A stretch of DNA of 64,000 bases from a virus. The stretch is taken from IMG/VR virus record IMGVR_UViG_3300005613_004097, positions 1 to 64,000 of that record; one strand, 5' to 3'. The notes under the pieces are model-generated. The model was not told the origin of the DNA. It was given only the letters and a program-made list of their open reading frames with translations, and did no database searches. Shown in pieces: positions 15,671-25,122 of the stretch. The position numbers and the translations under genes were made by a program. How positions within the stretch are numbered: position 1 is the stretch's first letter; every line of letters begins with the position of its first letter.

Positions 15671-16195
15671 TTAATTTTCTTTAATAATATAATCCCCATT
15701 GATATGATCGTTGAAAAAGACAAGACATTTATAAGGACTGAGTTCATTTTTCTCACAATGGTTCACATAATCCATGTTAGTGAGAATATCTTGATAATCT
15801 ATCGAATCGAACTTTGTATCATCTGATCTCCAGTGATGCAATCTTTCAAGGACTTTCAAGACATATGTGCTTTTCATCTCCATATATTGTATCGGAATGT
15901 TATTGTCGGTTGCAAATTTTATCTCTGCACTAACACCAGTTGAGTTTTCACATCCTGTCATTTTCAAAACGATCATCTTATCGGATAGTTTTAAAAAATG
16001 CTGACAGAAATCTTGCCAGAATTTCCAATCACCTGGCATTTCATGAAAATTGAGTAGTGTATGTCCATAAACGATCGGTGAAAATGCGTTATGTCCTTGA
16101 CTGACCATTTTTGCACAGAATTTCGCGACCTCTTGAAATCTTAATTCTTCGATCTCCTTTACAGGATGTGTATATGGGCTTGATATGAATATCAT
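15671..16195 (-). CDS. DUF1937 protein, nucleoside 2-deoxyribosyltransferase-like
   Basis: 174 residues. MIFISSPYTHPVKEIEELRF at the start, GHNAFSPIVYGHTL near residue 34, and the block STGVSAEIKFATDNNIP near 85-101 are the DUF1937 signatures; the family is related to nucleoside 2-deoxyribosyltransferases. Residues 108-174 are an extra helical tail. This is the second protein of this superfamily in the window (the other is at 8611-9084), pointing to nucleotide salvage or DNA base modification. Confidence 0.75.
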   Translation of the reverse strand: MIFISSPYTHPVKEIEELRFQEVAKFCAKMVSQGHNAFSPIVYGHTLLNFHEMPGDWKFWQDFCQHFLKLSDKMIVLKMTGCENSTGVSAEIKFATDNNIPIQYMEMKSTYVLKVLERLHHWRSDDTKFDSIDYQDILTNMDYVNHCEKNELSPYKCLVFFNDHINGDYIIKEN

Positions 16196-16386
16196 TACTT
16201 GATAGAGTTTAATATCTGTTTATATTCTGTCATTAATCTTTTGTGTAGTATCTCATCAAATGCCTTTAAGAGGTTCAACTCAACACCTATCTTGGATTCC
16301 TTTGGTGTAAGGGTTTTCATTTTGATCCGGTGCATCTTTTTTCTGATGCTGTCTTCCAATCTTCTTAGATCTCTTTCTGATGCCAT
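16195..16386 (-). CDS. small basic helical protein
   Basis: 63 residues, very basic (RDLRRLEDSIRKKMHRIKMK) and helical. Its stop overlaps the start of the DUF1937 gene and a TATATTTG box lies at 16403-16410. Unknown function; might bind nucleic acid. Confidence 0.6.
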   Translation of the reverse strand: MASERDLRRLEDSIRKKMHRIKMKTLTPKESKIGVELNLLKAFDEILHKRLMTEYKQILNSIK

Positions 16387-16402
16387 GTTTTTTTATTTGT
16401 GA

Positions 16403-16410
16403 CAAATATA
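16403..16410 (-). promoter_or_regulatory. Bacteroidetes-type -7 box (TATATTTG)
   Basis: Minus-strand TATATTTG 17 bases upstream of the gene starting at 16386. Confidence 0.55.
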
Positions 16411-16422
16411 AGGATAATTCCA

Positions 16423-16659
16423 TTAATGCCAAATATCATCTTCTTCGAATCCAGATGATGGTATCACATTATTTTCTTCGAAAAAGTCAATAAGTAATCT
16501 TTCATCATACTCAGAAAGGTCCTGATCATCTATTTTGAATGTCCATCTATCTATTATTTCCCACTCGATCTTGCCTTCTTCGTACAATTCGTCCAAATAT
16601 TCGGTCACTTTCTCTTCATCAAGGCATTCATCAAATGAATAATATCTGTGCAATTTCAT
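16423..16659 (-). CDS. small acidic protein
   Basis: 78 residues, about one third Asp/Glu. Such highly acidic phage proteins may act as DNA mimics or inhibitors, but nothing specific is seen. Located 11 bases downstream of the 2H phosphoesterase gene and probably in the same transcript. Confidence 0.6.
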   Translation of the reverse strand: MKLHRYYSFDECLDEEKVTEYLDELYEEGKIEWEIIDRWTFKIDDQDLSEYDERLLIDFFEENNVIPSSGFEEDDIWH

Positions 16660-16670
16660 ATACCGATGTT

Positions 16671-17417
16671 TTATTTTTCTTTCAAGAATTCTATGATGGT
16701 CGTCATTGGAACTCTTTTCTCATCTTTATCATCTATATATCTATTTAAGATCCACAATTTTTCACCATCTTTGGTATCTATAAGACCAATATTGAGTATA
16801 TTATCACCGACCTTGACCTTGAGATAATCGTCAGATATCGATAATGGTATTATTTCAAGTTCAGGATTCTCATCGAAGTTGCCAATATTTCTCACAAAAT
16901 TGAAATTTTCCTTTTCGAGGAATTTACTTTTTATTCTATCAATGAATTCTTTATTTGGTTCAAAAACTTTGTTTTTTCTTACACCGAACACATCTTTATG
17001 TTTGAATCCTAAAGTAATGTGAAAATCGTGTTCTTTAAGGCCATACATTTTCCTTATCTCATCCAATTTCTTTGAATTGCAAACAACAAAATATGCCGTA
17101 TTCTCGTTTCTCGATGCTTTACCAAGTCCCATCATTTTGATATCATCTATCTGTTGTGTGAAAAGCTGGGAAACCTGTTTTAAAAATTTATCATGTCCTA
17201 TTGATTTTGCAAGTTTATTGAAATCCATGACATTTATGACCGTCATGTGGTAAGATCCACTGTCTCGTTTTTGTTGATTCGATGTGAATTCATCAAACTT
17301 GTCACCAAGATCTGTTTTCATTTTCTCTAAAAAAGGCTTCACAACTTGATCATCTACCTTGATTCCCAAGTAATTGTTCCCGATCACATCTTTTATGTAT
17401 GTTATGTAATGTATCAT
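16671..17417 (-). CDS. 2H phosphoesterase-superfamily protein
   Basis: 248 residues. Two HxT motifs define the 2H active site: YHMTVINV (His57, Thr59) and FHITLGFKH (His133, Thr135), 76 residues apart. 2H enzymes hydrolyse 2',3' or 2',5' phosphodiester bonds of RNA ends and cyclic or linear oligonucleotides; some phage members (Acb1) cleave cyclic-oligonucleotide messengers of CBASS defence. The C-terminal 90 residues are an additional domain of unknown type. A TATATA element lies just upstream of the ATG. Confidence 0.75.
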   Translation of the reverse strand: MIHYITYIKDVIGNNYLGIKVDDQVVKPFLEKMKTDLGDKFDEFTSNQQKRDSGSYHMTVINVMDFNKLAKSIGHDKFLKQVSQLFTQQIDDIKMMGLGKASRNENTAYFVVCNSKKLDEIRKMYGLKEHDFHITLGFKHKDVFGVRKNKVFEPNKEFIDRIKSKFLEKENFNFVRNIGNFDENPELEIIPLSISDDYLKVKVGDNILNIGLIDTKDGEKLWILNRYIDDKDEKRVPMTTIIEFLKEK

Positions 17418-17429
17418 AGTTCTATATAT

Positions 17430-17777
17430 CTACTGAAAAATACCAATTGATGCCCCAAAATTCACCTCATTGTCAGGAAATTCAACAAAATAATAATCAA
17501 CCAATTGTTTACCTTGCAATTTTCTTTTATTCTGTGGTAAAAGTTTTTGTCGCTTCACTATAGATTCTGTTTGATTTCTTGCCCAATCCACTTTCTCATC
17601 ACGGTCATCAATATCGAGTTCATCGAACAGGTTGGTGAAACACCTGTCACACCAACTTTCGATGAATATAACTTGATCCCCGATCGGGACCATGAGTTGT
17701 GTTTTGCTTGGATCATCTGAATCAGGTATTGAGTCGATGAGTTTTTTTATCTGGTGTTCTTGAAATTTATCGATCAT
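17430..17777 (-). CDS. hypothetical protein
   Basis: 115 residues with ESWCDRCF near residue 41, acidic middle and basic segment RKLQGKQLVDYYF. No family recognised. Its start overlaps the stop of the CCA-enzyme-like gene (ATGA), so it is translationally coupled to it. Confidence 0.65.
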   Translation of the reverse strand: MIDKFQEHQIKKLIDSIPDSDDPSKTQLMVPIGDQVIFIESWCDRCFTNLFDELDIDDRDEKVDWARNQTESIVKRQKLLPQNKRKLQGKQLVDYYFVEFPDNEVNFGASIGIFQ

Positions 17778-18949
17778 ATCATTTCTTTGAATTTTTCAAC
17801 TTCCAATCTCTTAATCTCATCGCCAAGTTGCTTTCCTTTGAATCCTTGTTCCATCAATTCTTTAGAATCGACCGATGGTTTGAATTCGAGAAATTTGATC
17901 AGTTCGTTGGTATTGATATTGTTCATATCGATCCATTCATGAATGATGTCATCTTCAATGTGACATCTTACTTTTTCTTTGTAAAATTCCGTTACTTGAT
18001 CTGAACTGAAATTCAATAGTGAAATAAGGAACTTTGCCTTTTTGGTCAAATCGGCTGGAAATTTCCACATCTGAACCATTTTTCTTTCGAAGGTTTTCAT
18101 ATCCTCATACTTGAATATGTTTGCAATATGGATTATCATCGAATTTGACTCAACCATCTTTTGATTGATATTTGATTTTGGAAATGCTTCTTTCCACATA
18201 TCGAACTGATTGAAGAACTCCAAGTAATTTTTGAAGTTCTTACATTGTTTGAACGCTTTTTCAAATTCTTCCCAAATTCTTTCCTGTGAGATTCTTTTCA
18301 TCTTACCGGTCTCTGGATCAATATTTTCAAGTTGAGGTCTTTCTTTGATTGCTTTTGCAGTTGTTTCCTCAATTGGTGTTGCATATCTGGCAGCAAATCT
18401 GAATGCTCTCAATATTCTAAGCGAATCCTCATTGAATCTTTCAATTGGATCACCTACCATTCTTGTAACTTTATTTTCAAGGTCCTTTACCCCACCAACA
18501 AGATCAACAATTTCTCTTTTATCAAGATCATAGAAGAGTGCATTGTATGTGAGATCTCTCCTTAGAACATCTTCTTCAATGGTAACACCGAGTTTAACTT
18601 CTGGGTTCCTACCCACCGAAACGTCTTCTCTGAAGGTAGCAATTTCCATTCCCTCTGGTTGATCTTCAGTGAATACAACAACTACACCGAATGCTTTTCC
18701 TTGAAGGTTTGTTCTGTATCTGTTATCAAGTATCTCAAGTATCTCGTCTGGAAGAGCATCTGTTGAAAGATCAAAATCCTTTGGCTTATCGCCAGTTAGA
18801 AAGTCTCTGACTGATCCACCGACAAGAAAGAGTCGCTTACCATTTGCCTTGAATAGATTATGTAATTCTTTTACTGAATCGGGTATTATTTCCCACATAT
18901 CTTTGTCTTTTAGTGATTCTACAAATATACTGAATTTTTTGATTATCAT
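17774..18949 (-). CDS. CCA-adding enzyme/poly(A) polymerase-like nucleotidyltransferase with capsid-targeting-like N-terminus
   Basis: 391 residues from the ATG at 18949 (MIIKKFSIFVESLK), the start that both overlaps the preceding stop and carries the shared N-terminal motif. Conserved class II motifs follow in order: LVGGSVRDFLTG with KDFDLST (about residues 42-62; metal-binding Asp pair), RRDLTYNALFYDL near 132, and VGDPIERFNEDSLRILRAFR near 165-185. The family adds CCA to tRNA 3' ends or poly(A) to RNA. In this phage it may repair tRNA termini damaged by host defences or mature the phage tRNAs, neither of which encodes CCA. Possible virion cargo. Confidence 0.85.
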   Translation of the reverse strand: MIIKKFSIFVESLKDKDMWEIIPDSVKELHNLFKANGKRLFLVGGSVRDFLTGDKPKDFDLSTDALPDEILEILDNRYRTNLQGKAFGVVVVFTEDQPEGMEIATFREDVSVGRNPEVKLGVTIEEDVLRRDLTYNALFYDLDKREIVDLVGGVKDLENKVTRMVGDPIERFNEDSLRILRAFRFAARYATPIEETTAKAIKERPQLENIDPETGKMKRISQERIWEEFEKAFKQCKNFKNYLEFFNQFDMWKEAFPKSNINQKMVESNSMIIHIANIFKYEDMKTFERKMVQMWKFPADLTKKAKFLISLLNFSSDQVTEFYKEKVRCHIEDDIIHEWIDMNNINTNELIKFLEFKPSVDSKELMEQGFKGKQLGDEIKRLEVEKFKEMI

Positions 18950-19335
18950 TTCTTGATCACATTTATCTTTTTGAATCCGGCCATTTTCAGTGCAGCCCAT
19001 CTGTGGTGACCATCGATTATTTTCATATTCTGATCTATTACAATCGGTGGCAGATTGTCCTCACTTTTGATATCACCTTCATCATAATAGTTCTCAATAT
19101 CCTTATCAAATTCAACAAAAAGTCCTTTTGCATATCCTTTCGATGTTTCGTTCCAAACATCTTCATCTTCTTGAACAGGTATCACTTGGTCAATATCGAT
19201 CTTATCGACAATCCCGGTATATTCTTCACCACTTGGAAGTTTAATTGTTTGCTCTTCACCGGGAAAACTTCTTTGTTTTGACTCTTGCTCGGTGAGATTG
19301 AATTTTTCAAATTGTATGTAGTTGAGAATTCTCAT
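18946..19335 (-). CDS. ParB/sulfiredoxin-like protein with capsid-targeting-like N-terminus
   Basis: 129 residues from the ATG at 19335 (MRILNYIQFEKFNL). The C-terminal block VIDQNMKIIDGHHRWAALKM is the diagnostic DGxHR motif of the ParB-N/Srx fold, here DGHHR. ParB-like domains of this type bind CTP or act as nucleases or phosphotransferases. The stop overlaps the start of the CCA-enzyme-like gene (ATGA). A second protein of the same type lies at 45835-46269. Confidence 0.7.
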   Translation of the reverse strand: MRILNYIQFEKFNLTEQESKQRSFPGEEQTIKLPSGEEYTGIVDKIDIDQVIPVQEDEDVWNETSKGYAKGLFVEFDKDIENYYDEGDIKSEDNLPPIVIDQNMKIIDGHHRWAALKMAGFKKINVIKK

Positions 19336-19377
19336 TAAATTGATATCACATTTTAATGTATATATCAATTTATCTCA

Positions 19378-21648
19378 TCAGATATTTGGAAATTGATATG
19401 TGAATTTTGTGATGTCAGAGTAAAAATATACTCTACCGTAAGATGAAGATGTACTTATACTATCTATGATATCGTTTTTTGTGTTGATATTATTAATGTT
19501 GGTTCTAACGAGTTTTGTTCCTTTCATATGATCTGCAACAAACTCTTCTATCATATCAAGTAATTTACCAGCTTTTGATTCTGGTATATTGAAAGATGAA
19601 AGTGATGATCCCCATTGATTTTTCGAATCGAATTCTTTTTTCAACATTTCTTTGAATTGTTCAAAGTCGATATTTGCAACTTGACTGAATTGTTTTTTGT
19701 ATTTTTCATAATCTTTTATGAATTTCTGAACGAACATATCATTGAAACGATTCACATCCTTTCTTATCATTTCAATATCCAATCTTGGTATTCTTTTCAT
19801 ATAATCAAATATTTGATCCGTGTCGAATTTATTGAAAAGTTGTTCGTATCTTTTGAAGACTTCAACAGCTCTTGCTGTTTTATTTTCATCACTGAAAGTA
19901 TTTATCACATCGTAAAGTTTCAATTCAACGGATGATCCACCATTTTCAAGACGGTCGATAATATCATTGTTGTAAATTTCATCTTTTATGAGTCTTACGT
20001 TACTATCAAAATTCTGTAACAGTTCCATATCTTCTTTTTTGAATATCTGTTTCATTCGCTTACTGGTCTTCTTTAACATATCAAAGTTTCTGATTGCCCA
20101 TCCTCGGAACTCATCGAATATTCTTACCAATCTTTTTGCATTATCGGTCAGTGGTTTCTTACTGAGTGATATATAGTTGTCAAAGAGTGAATCCTCGATG
20201 TATGTAAAGTTACCATCCTTTTGTTTTATCTTCGTGTTGTTGACAAGAACATCATTGTATCTGAAATACCTTCTTGTGATAGCAAGAGCGTTGTCTGAAT
20301 AACTTAAATTACTCAAATTTCTATCGATATCATCTGTGTGTGCATTATAATTGATCTCTTCTTCGACATCTTTCAGATAATCCCATTGAACTTCCCAAAA
20401 AATCTCTCTGATAGTGTCTTCTCTTAAGAACAATCTACTTGCCTTGACACCATTGAAAAGTCCGTCCTTTTCATCAAGTTCTTCGAACTCGTCATTGTAT
20501 GAGATATATAATGTGTCGTAATATGAGTTTTCGGGTTGCAATATCACAAGATATTTTGAATCCATGTCAAATATGCTGTAATCATCTTCTTTTGCATCAA
20601 CTTTATAAACCTCTTGAGATTTGAATCTATCACTTACATTTTCAAGTTGTTTTTTTATCTCAGTTGGAATATCTTTCAATTCTTCTTTTGATGGATAAAC
20701 ATCATCTATACTCTTTGGAAGTTTAGGATATTCACTTGCAACCATGTTATCGATCTCAAAATCATACTCAAAATCCATTCCTGGAAAATCATCTGTATCA
20801 TACGCATGATAATGACTTTCGATCAGTTCTCGTTTCTCCTCTTTTGTAAGATCATAAAAATCTTTTGATCCTAAAAAGTCACTCGATGGGAAATTTGCCC
20901 TATCGGCATTGTCTTCCATGTCAATGGCTTCTCCATATAAGACCATATAGCCAAGCCAGTTTTTGAAGTCCTGTCCGGTTTTTATTTTCTCGTTACTTCT
21001 CACAGGATCGATAGGGATCTGATATAATATATCATAAAGGTTCTGAAATGGAGTTCCTTTTACAGGATATTTTTTTCCATATACTTCAACATATGGTTCT
21101 ACTTCACCATCCAGTATCTTGACACATCTCTCTGGATCATTTCTTATGATGGTCAGCATTAAGAAACCTACAAGTCGGTTGATGTTCTGATGGACAAAAT
21201 CTGATTTCACATAGTCCATTTTGAAATATTTCATCAGAGATTCTTCTATTGCAAGAACCTCGATCTCTTCTATATTCTCACTCTCATCGAAGTCAAGCTC
21301 GTCATAGCTCTCAAAGTTCTTTTTGGTCACATTATAGATATTATGTAATATGTCATGTGCAATATGATTCGTAAGTGGTTCGAATTCTTTGAAACCTTCG
21401 ATAGTACCTGAATCTGTATCTCTTCCTCGGTTTCCACTACTTTGCGGGTTGATTATCTTCTGTATGAGATCTGAGGATTGTTTCAATATCTCATCTTCGG
21501 TTGCTAACTCATCAGGATCAACTTCAAGAATTTTCGCTATCTTTGCCCGGTTCTCGTTATACCATTTCAAGAATGTGGAAAAATCAATGTATTTGCTGAT
21601 CTTTTTTGATTGACTTTCTTTAATGAATGTGTCGTACTTCTTTATCAT
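19378..21648 (-). CDS. large hypothetical protein with capsid-targeting-like N-terminus
   Basis: 756 residues from the ATG at 21648 (MIKKYDTFIKESQSKK). Soluble, mostly helical and charged, with acidic stretches (residues 130-150, 290-320) and no signal or membrane segment. No known domain could be recognised. TATATATTAA on the minus-strand-facing side at 21654-21663 is the late-type promoter, and the FIKES sequence fits propeptide cleavage. A large internal virion or head-associated protein is the most likely role. Confidence 0.7.
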   Translation of the reverse strand: MIKKYDTFIKESQSKKISKYIDFSTFLKWYNENRAKIAKILEVDPDELATEDEILKQSSDLIQKIINPQSSGNRGRDTDSGTIEGFKEFEPLTNHIAHDILHNIYNVTKKNFESYDELDFDESENIEEIEVLAIEESLMKYFKMDYVKSDFVHQNINRLVGFLMLTIIRNDPERCVKILDGEVEPYVEVYGKKYPVKGTPFQNLYDILYQIPIDPVRSNEKIKTGQDFKNWLGYMVLYGEAIDMEDNADRANFPSSDFLGSKDFYDLTKEEKRELIESHYHAYDTDDFPGMDFEYDFEIDNMVASEYPKLPKSIDDVYPSKEELKDIPTEIKKQLENVSDRFKSQEVYKVDAKEDDYSIFDMDSKYLVILQPENSYYDTLYISYNDEFEELDEKDGLFNGVKASRLFLREDTIREIFWEVQWDYLKDVEEEINYNAHTDDIDRNLSNLSYSDNALAITRRYFRYNDVLVNNTKIKQKDGNFTYIEDSLFDNYISLSKKPLTDNAKRLVRIFDEFRGWAIRNFDMLKKTSKRMKQIFKKEDMELLQNFDSNVRLIKDEIYNNDIIDRLENGGSSVELKLYDVINTFSDENKTARAVEVFKRYEQLFNKFDTDQIFDYMKRIPRLDIEMIRKDVNRFNDMFVQKFIKDYEKYKKQFSQVANIDFEQFKEMLKKEFDSKNQWGSSLSSFNIPESKAGKLLDMIEEFVADHMKGTKLVRTNINNINTKNDIIDSISTSSSYGRVYFYSDITKFTYQFPNI

Positions 21649-21653
21649 ACACA

Positions 21654-21663
21654 TATATATTAA
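21654..21663 (-). promoter_or_regulatory. putative late promoter TTAATATATA
   Basis: Minus strand reads TTAATATATA six bases upstream of the ATG at 21648. Confidence 0.5.
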
Positions 21664-21678
21664 GTCTTTCTATCGGTT

Positions 21679-23586
21679 TTAGGTGAATTTTTCAAATTTT
21701 ATCTTACCACAGTCGTAAACTTTTAATATATCAAGATCTGATTCTGATAATCCTGTTTTTGATTTTCTGAATCTGGATTTATGAATTCTTTTACCATCCA
21801 CGATATATTTGTAATCAGGATCGGTTTTGCTTGTATTTTTGAATCCTAAATTGAAATAGAGTCTTCCGATGCTCCAATCACTATCTGCATAGCTGATAAT
21901 TCTTTCGGGGTTGAATTCTTTTATGAAATAAGATAAAAGTTTAGAAGCACCACCTACTACTGATAAATTCAATTTGTTACAGAATCTCGACAAGTTCCAC
22001 TCATTATCCTTCATCTTCTTTCTACCTTCATTCTTATCGAATAACATAGTTGCAACTAATTCACTATCATGGTATAGACCTAACTTGACTTTTGAAGATA
22101 CGAATCCTTGTATATGATTTTTGTCTAGGAATTCCCTTACTGATCTTACATCATTGATTTCTTTCACATGACATTTCCTTGCAAATATTTTTCTATCAGT
22201 TCTTTCAATGATGTTTTTGATCATCGATTTTAGTATTTCTTGTTTGAATGTCCAATCATCCTCCCAAATATGTATGATTCGAATTTCCCTTTCTTTGAAA
22301 TGTTCTGTTTTATCTATGTGATAATTTTTGTCTTTCTTATCTGATGAATGCCAATATAATCCATTGAATTCAAATCCTAATTTTAATTCTGGTAGGTAAA
22401 TATCGATCTCTAATTCATCTCTATATGATCTCATAATTTCCCCTTCATATATAGAATCTATAAAATCATAAATTTGTGATTCTTTTATTGAGATGGACTT
22501 ATTTATAGGATGACAGATTGTGCAAAGTGGGACTTTCAAATAGATGCGGTGTAAGTAATTATCTGAACTTATCTCAAATTCATGTCCAATTTCACATTTG
22601 AAAAGGGAAATCCCATCACCAACATAACGAATAAAATTCTTATCATTATCAATTTTATTTTTGGATTTTCTAAATATTGGTAATTGTTGAATATTGTTAA
22701 CTCCAAATTTATCAATGTTTGACTTTTTAGCTTTTTCTTTAAATTCACTTGTTTTTGAATAGGATTCAAACCCATAAAGTTCTAAGTTTGTGTTAGATAT
22801 TCTCTCTTTATATTCATCTGTTTTTGAATAACTGTCATATCCATATCTTTCAATGTTTGTTCTGTATAATTTATCTTTAAAGTCTTTGTGTTGTGAATAA
22901 TATTCAACTCCGTATCTTTCTAAATTTGTTTTCTTTGTTTTTTCTTTAATTTCATCTGACTTCATTGGGTTATCAACACCCCAGTTCTTTCTCAGAGTTT
23001 TCTTTGCCTTTTCTTGAATTTCCTCTGACATCAGAGGGGAAACATATCCATATGTTTCAAGATTGGTTTTCTTTATTTTTTCTTTAACCTCTTCTGATTG
23101 TGATGCCTTTTCCACACCATATTTTTCAAGGTTTGTTTTTTTGGACTTTTCTTTTATTTCTTCTGATTGTAAACTCCACTCAACTCCATATTTTTTCAGG
23201 TTTGTTTCCTTTACACGAGTTTTATACTCATCAGTTTTGGTGTAATTATCAACCCCATATTTTTTCAGGTTTGTTTCTTTTATTTTTTCTTTGATAGTAT
23301 CGGATTTAAATGCGTGCTCAACCCCGAATCGTTCGATGTTTGTTTTTTTTCTTTTATCCTTTACTCGATCAAGTTGTGATGGATTTTCAACTCCTTCACT
23401 TTCTAATAAAATTTGTTTTCTTTTTTCATAAGCACATTTTCTCGAACAAGAGAATTTATTGCCCTTTGTAAAGCTACGGTTATAGAGCTTGTAACTTACT
23501 TTTACTTCGGTGCCACAGAAATCGCAGATGGCATCCACCTTTTTATTCGATCCTTTGGGTAATCCCTCAACATTTGTTATCAACAT
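21679..23586 (-). CDS. free-standing homing endonuclease, Hef/VSR-like, with NUMOD-type repeats
   Basis: 635 residues from the ATG at 23586 (MLITNVEGLPKGSNKKVDAI); upstream codons read as hydrophobic noise. Cys pairs CDFCG and CSRKC near residues 21 and 46 form a zinc site. Residues 60-310 hold nine copies of K-x-TNLE(R/K)YGVE-x(7)-EEIKEK, a DNA-binding repeat found in phage and plasmid homing enzymes. DIYLPELKLGFEFNGLYWHS near residue 400 is the VSR/PD-(D/E)XK nuclease core (D-x(n)-E-x-N), and residues 480-635 form a GNAT-like C-terminal block. Closest type is the T-even Hef enzyme. A selfish gene that spreads by cutting cognate DNA. Confidence 0.8.
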   Translation of the reverse strand: MLITNVEGLPKGSNKKVDAICDFCGTEVKVSYKLYNRSFTKGNKFSCSRKCAYEKRKQILLESEGVENPSQLDRVKDKRKKTNIERFGVEHAFKSDTIKEKIKETNLKKYGVDNYTKTDEYKTRVKETNLKKYGVEWSLQSEEIKEKSKKTNLEKYGVEKASQSEEVKEKIKKTNLETYGYVSPLMSEEIQEKAKKTLRKNWGVDNPMKSDEIKEKTKKTNLERYGVEYYSQHKDFKDKLYRTNIERYGYDSYSKTDEYKERISNTNLELYGFESYSKTSEFKEKAKKSNIDKFGVNNIQQLPIFRKSKNKIDNDKNFIRYVGDGISLFKCEIGHEFEISSDNYLHRIYLKVPLCTICHPINKSISIKESQIYDFIDSIYEGEIMRSYRDELEIDIYLPELKLGFEFNGLYWHSSDKKDKNYHIDKTEHFKEREIRIIHIWEDDWTFKQEILKSMIKNIIERTDRKIFARKCHVKEINDVRSVREFLDKNHIQGFVSSKVKLGLYHDSELVATMLFDKNEGRKKMKDNEWNLSRFCNKLNLSVVGGASKLLSYFIKEFNPERIISYADSDWSIGRLYFNLGFKNTSKTDPDYKYIVDGKRIHKSRFRKSKTGLSESDLDILKVYDCGKIKFEKFT

Positions 23587-23621
23587 AGAACATATGAGTG
23601 TTTTTTTACATATGTATATAT

Positions 23622-23655
23622 AAAAAAACGGATATGTTTTTAAACACATCCGTTT
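23622..23655 (-). terminator. intrinsic terminator after the VWA gene
   Basis: On the minus strand a 12-bp stem (AAACGGATGTGT / ACATATCCGTTT, one G-T pair) is followed by TTTTTTTA. It lies 22 bases after the stop of the VWA gene. Confidence 0.8.
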
Positions 23656-23676
23656 GAGTTGTGAATGAAGATGTTT

Positions 23677-25116
23677 TTAGTGTGTCTCTTCCAACACGAT
23701 CTGCTTCACACCTTTCTTGCTGTTCGAAGAAACTGGAACCTCAACACCAACGGTTATCATTAGCACTTTTCCCTTCACTTTTGATAGGTCAAGAACATCT
23801 GTATATCCGTCAGTCAAAATAACGGTATTGAAATCGTTATAATGTTCGACCACATAATCAACTGAAGGCTGGAGTACAGTTCCGCCAAGTCCTCTGATCT
23901 TCATTGTTTCAAGTTGTTTCTTCTTTTTGAAGTTCTCAACCCATTTCACATCAGTGTCTCCTTGAATGAAGTTGATCTCGATGTCGTTTTGATAAACATA
24001 ACTAAGTACCTTTTCGAATGTTCCCTGACCACCCATCGATCCGGAAGTATCAAGGATAACATTGATCTTGGTTTTCACTTTTCGATTACCTTTCAATCCT
24101 TTGATACCTCTTCGATTTGGCTTAACGATCGTTTTCATCTTTCTTGTACCGAATATCATGTTACTGACAGATCTTTTGATCTCTTTCAAGTAATCCTTTC
24201 TTTTCTTTTGTAGTCGGTTCAAGGTTGTTTCAATGTCACCTGATGCCAATCCTCTTGCTGCCAATTTATCCATTACATCTCGGACGATTGATTCTCTCAT
24301 CTCCTCAGGAACTTCATCAACCATGTGTGAATCAAGATATTCACCATTGTTGTTTTCCATGTCTTGGAAGATCTGCTCTTTCGACCAGGTATCGATTGAT
24401 CCTTTTTCATCCTTTGGGTTCTGTCCATATGGACCGTATGATGGTTTTCCGGTTGAGTCTTTACCACCTTTGTTTCCAGTTCCGTTACAATCTTCACAAG
24501 ATTCTCCTTGGCCTTGTCCATCACCTTGGCCTTGTCCATCACCTTGGCTTTGGTCTTGTCCTTGACCATCTTGTTTCTGACCGGTTCCGTTACAGGACTG
24601 ACATTCTTGTTGTTGTTGATTTGACTTTTCCCACTTTTCTTTTTCTTCTTTCAACCAAGCATAAACTTCTTCGAAGATGAGTTTTCCTTTGTATTCTTTT
24701 GGAATGAAAAGAGCCATGTTCTTCCCATCTTCATTTTTAGGAATCTCAACAAAATCGTGAGAAATATCATCCCATATGATGTGGTTGATGATCATATCCT
24801 GTGCGATATTGGCAAGTTTATGATCGTACAGACCAGCAACTGTTCTTTTAGGGTGATTGAAAAGAAGGTGAAAATCTTCGTGAAGTGTCACGAAATTTAC
24901 CTCTTTCTGTGAAAGGTTTTCAAGGAATTTAGGAGAGTAGAAGAAATTCATACCCTTTGTTGTAACATTCACACCACAAGTTGGAATTGAGTTGCTTTCA
25001 TGGAAGTTGATGTTCAAGTTGAATTCACCGTAGTATGGAAGTCCAACTCGAGTATCGATAAGCATTTCCTGAATCGAGGTAAGTAATTTTTCGTGTAGAT
25101 TTTTTTTGATTATCAT
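23677..25116 (-). CDS. VWA-domain protein with HExxH metallopeptidase-like N-terminus and DnaJ-type zinc fingers
   Basis: 479 residues. HEDFH at 79-83 with a further His88 gives an HExxH zinc site, as in the DUF2201/VWA-like metallopeptidase family. Residues 165-215 contain two CxxCxGxG motifs (CQSCNGTG, CEDCNGTG) joined by a Gly/Gln repeat linker, as in DnaJ zinc fingers. The C-terminal VWA domain has the MIDAS motif DTSGSMG near residue 355. With the MoxR ATPase it forms a typical MoxR-VWA pair, which remodels or matures protein complexes. Both TTAATATATA and TATATTTG elements lie upstream, so it may be expressed early and late. Confidence 0.85.
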   Translation of the reverse strand: MIIKKNLHEKLLTSIQEMLIDTRVGLPYYGEFNLNINFHESNSIPTCGVNVTTKGMNFFYSPKFLENLSQKEVNFVTLHEDFHLLFNHPKRTVAGLYDHKLANIAQDMIINHIIWDDISHDFVEIPKNEDGKNMALFIPKEYKGKLIFEEVYAWLKEEKEKWEKSNQQQQECQSCNGTGQKQDGQGQDQSQGDGQGQGDGQGQGESCEDCNGTGNKGGKDSTGKPSYGPYGQNPKDEKGSIDTWSKEQIFQDMENNNGEYLDSHMVDEVPEEMRESIVRDVMDKLAARGLASGDIETTLNRLQKKRKDYLKEIKRSVSNMIFGTRKMKTIVKPNRRGIKGLKGNRKVKTKINVILDTSGSMGGQGTFEKVLSYVYQNDIEINFIQGDTDVKWVENFKKKKQLETMKIRGLGGTVLQPSVDYVVEHYNDFNTVILTDGYTDVLDLSKVKGKVLMITVGVEVPVSSNSKKGVKQIVLEETH

Positions 25117-25122
25117 TTGATA

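Noticed and set aside
24225-24680. Plus-strand open frames opposite the VWA gene
   Set aside because: Low-complexity translations (for example repeated LGLVHHLG) caused by the Gly/Gln repeat on the other strand.
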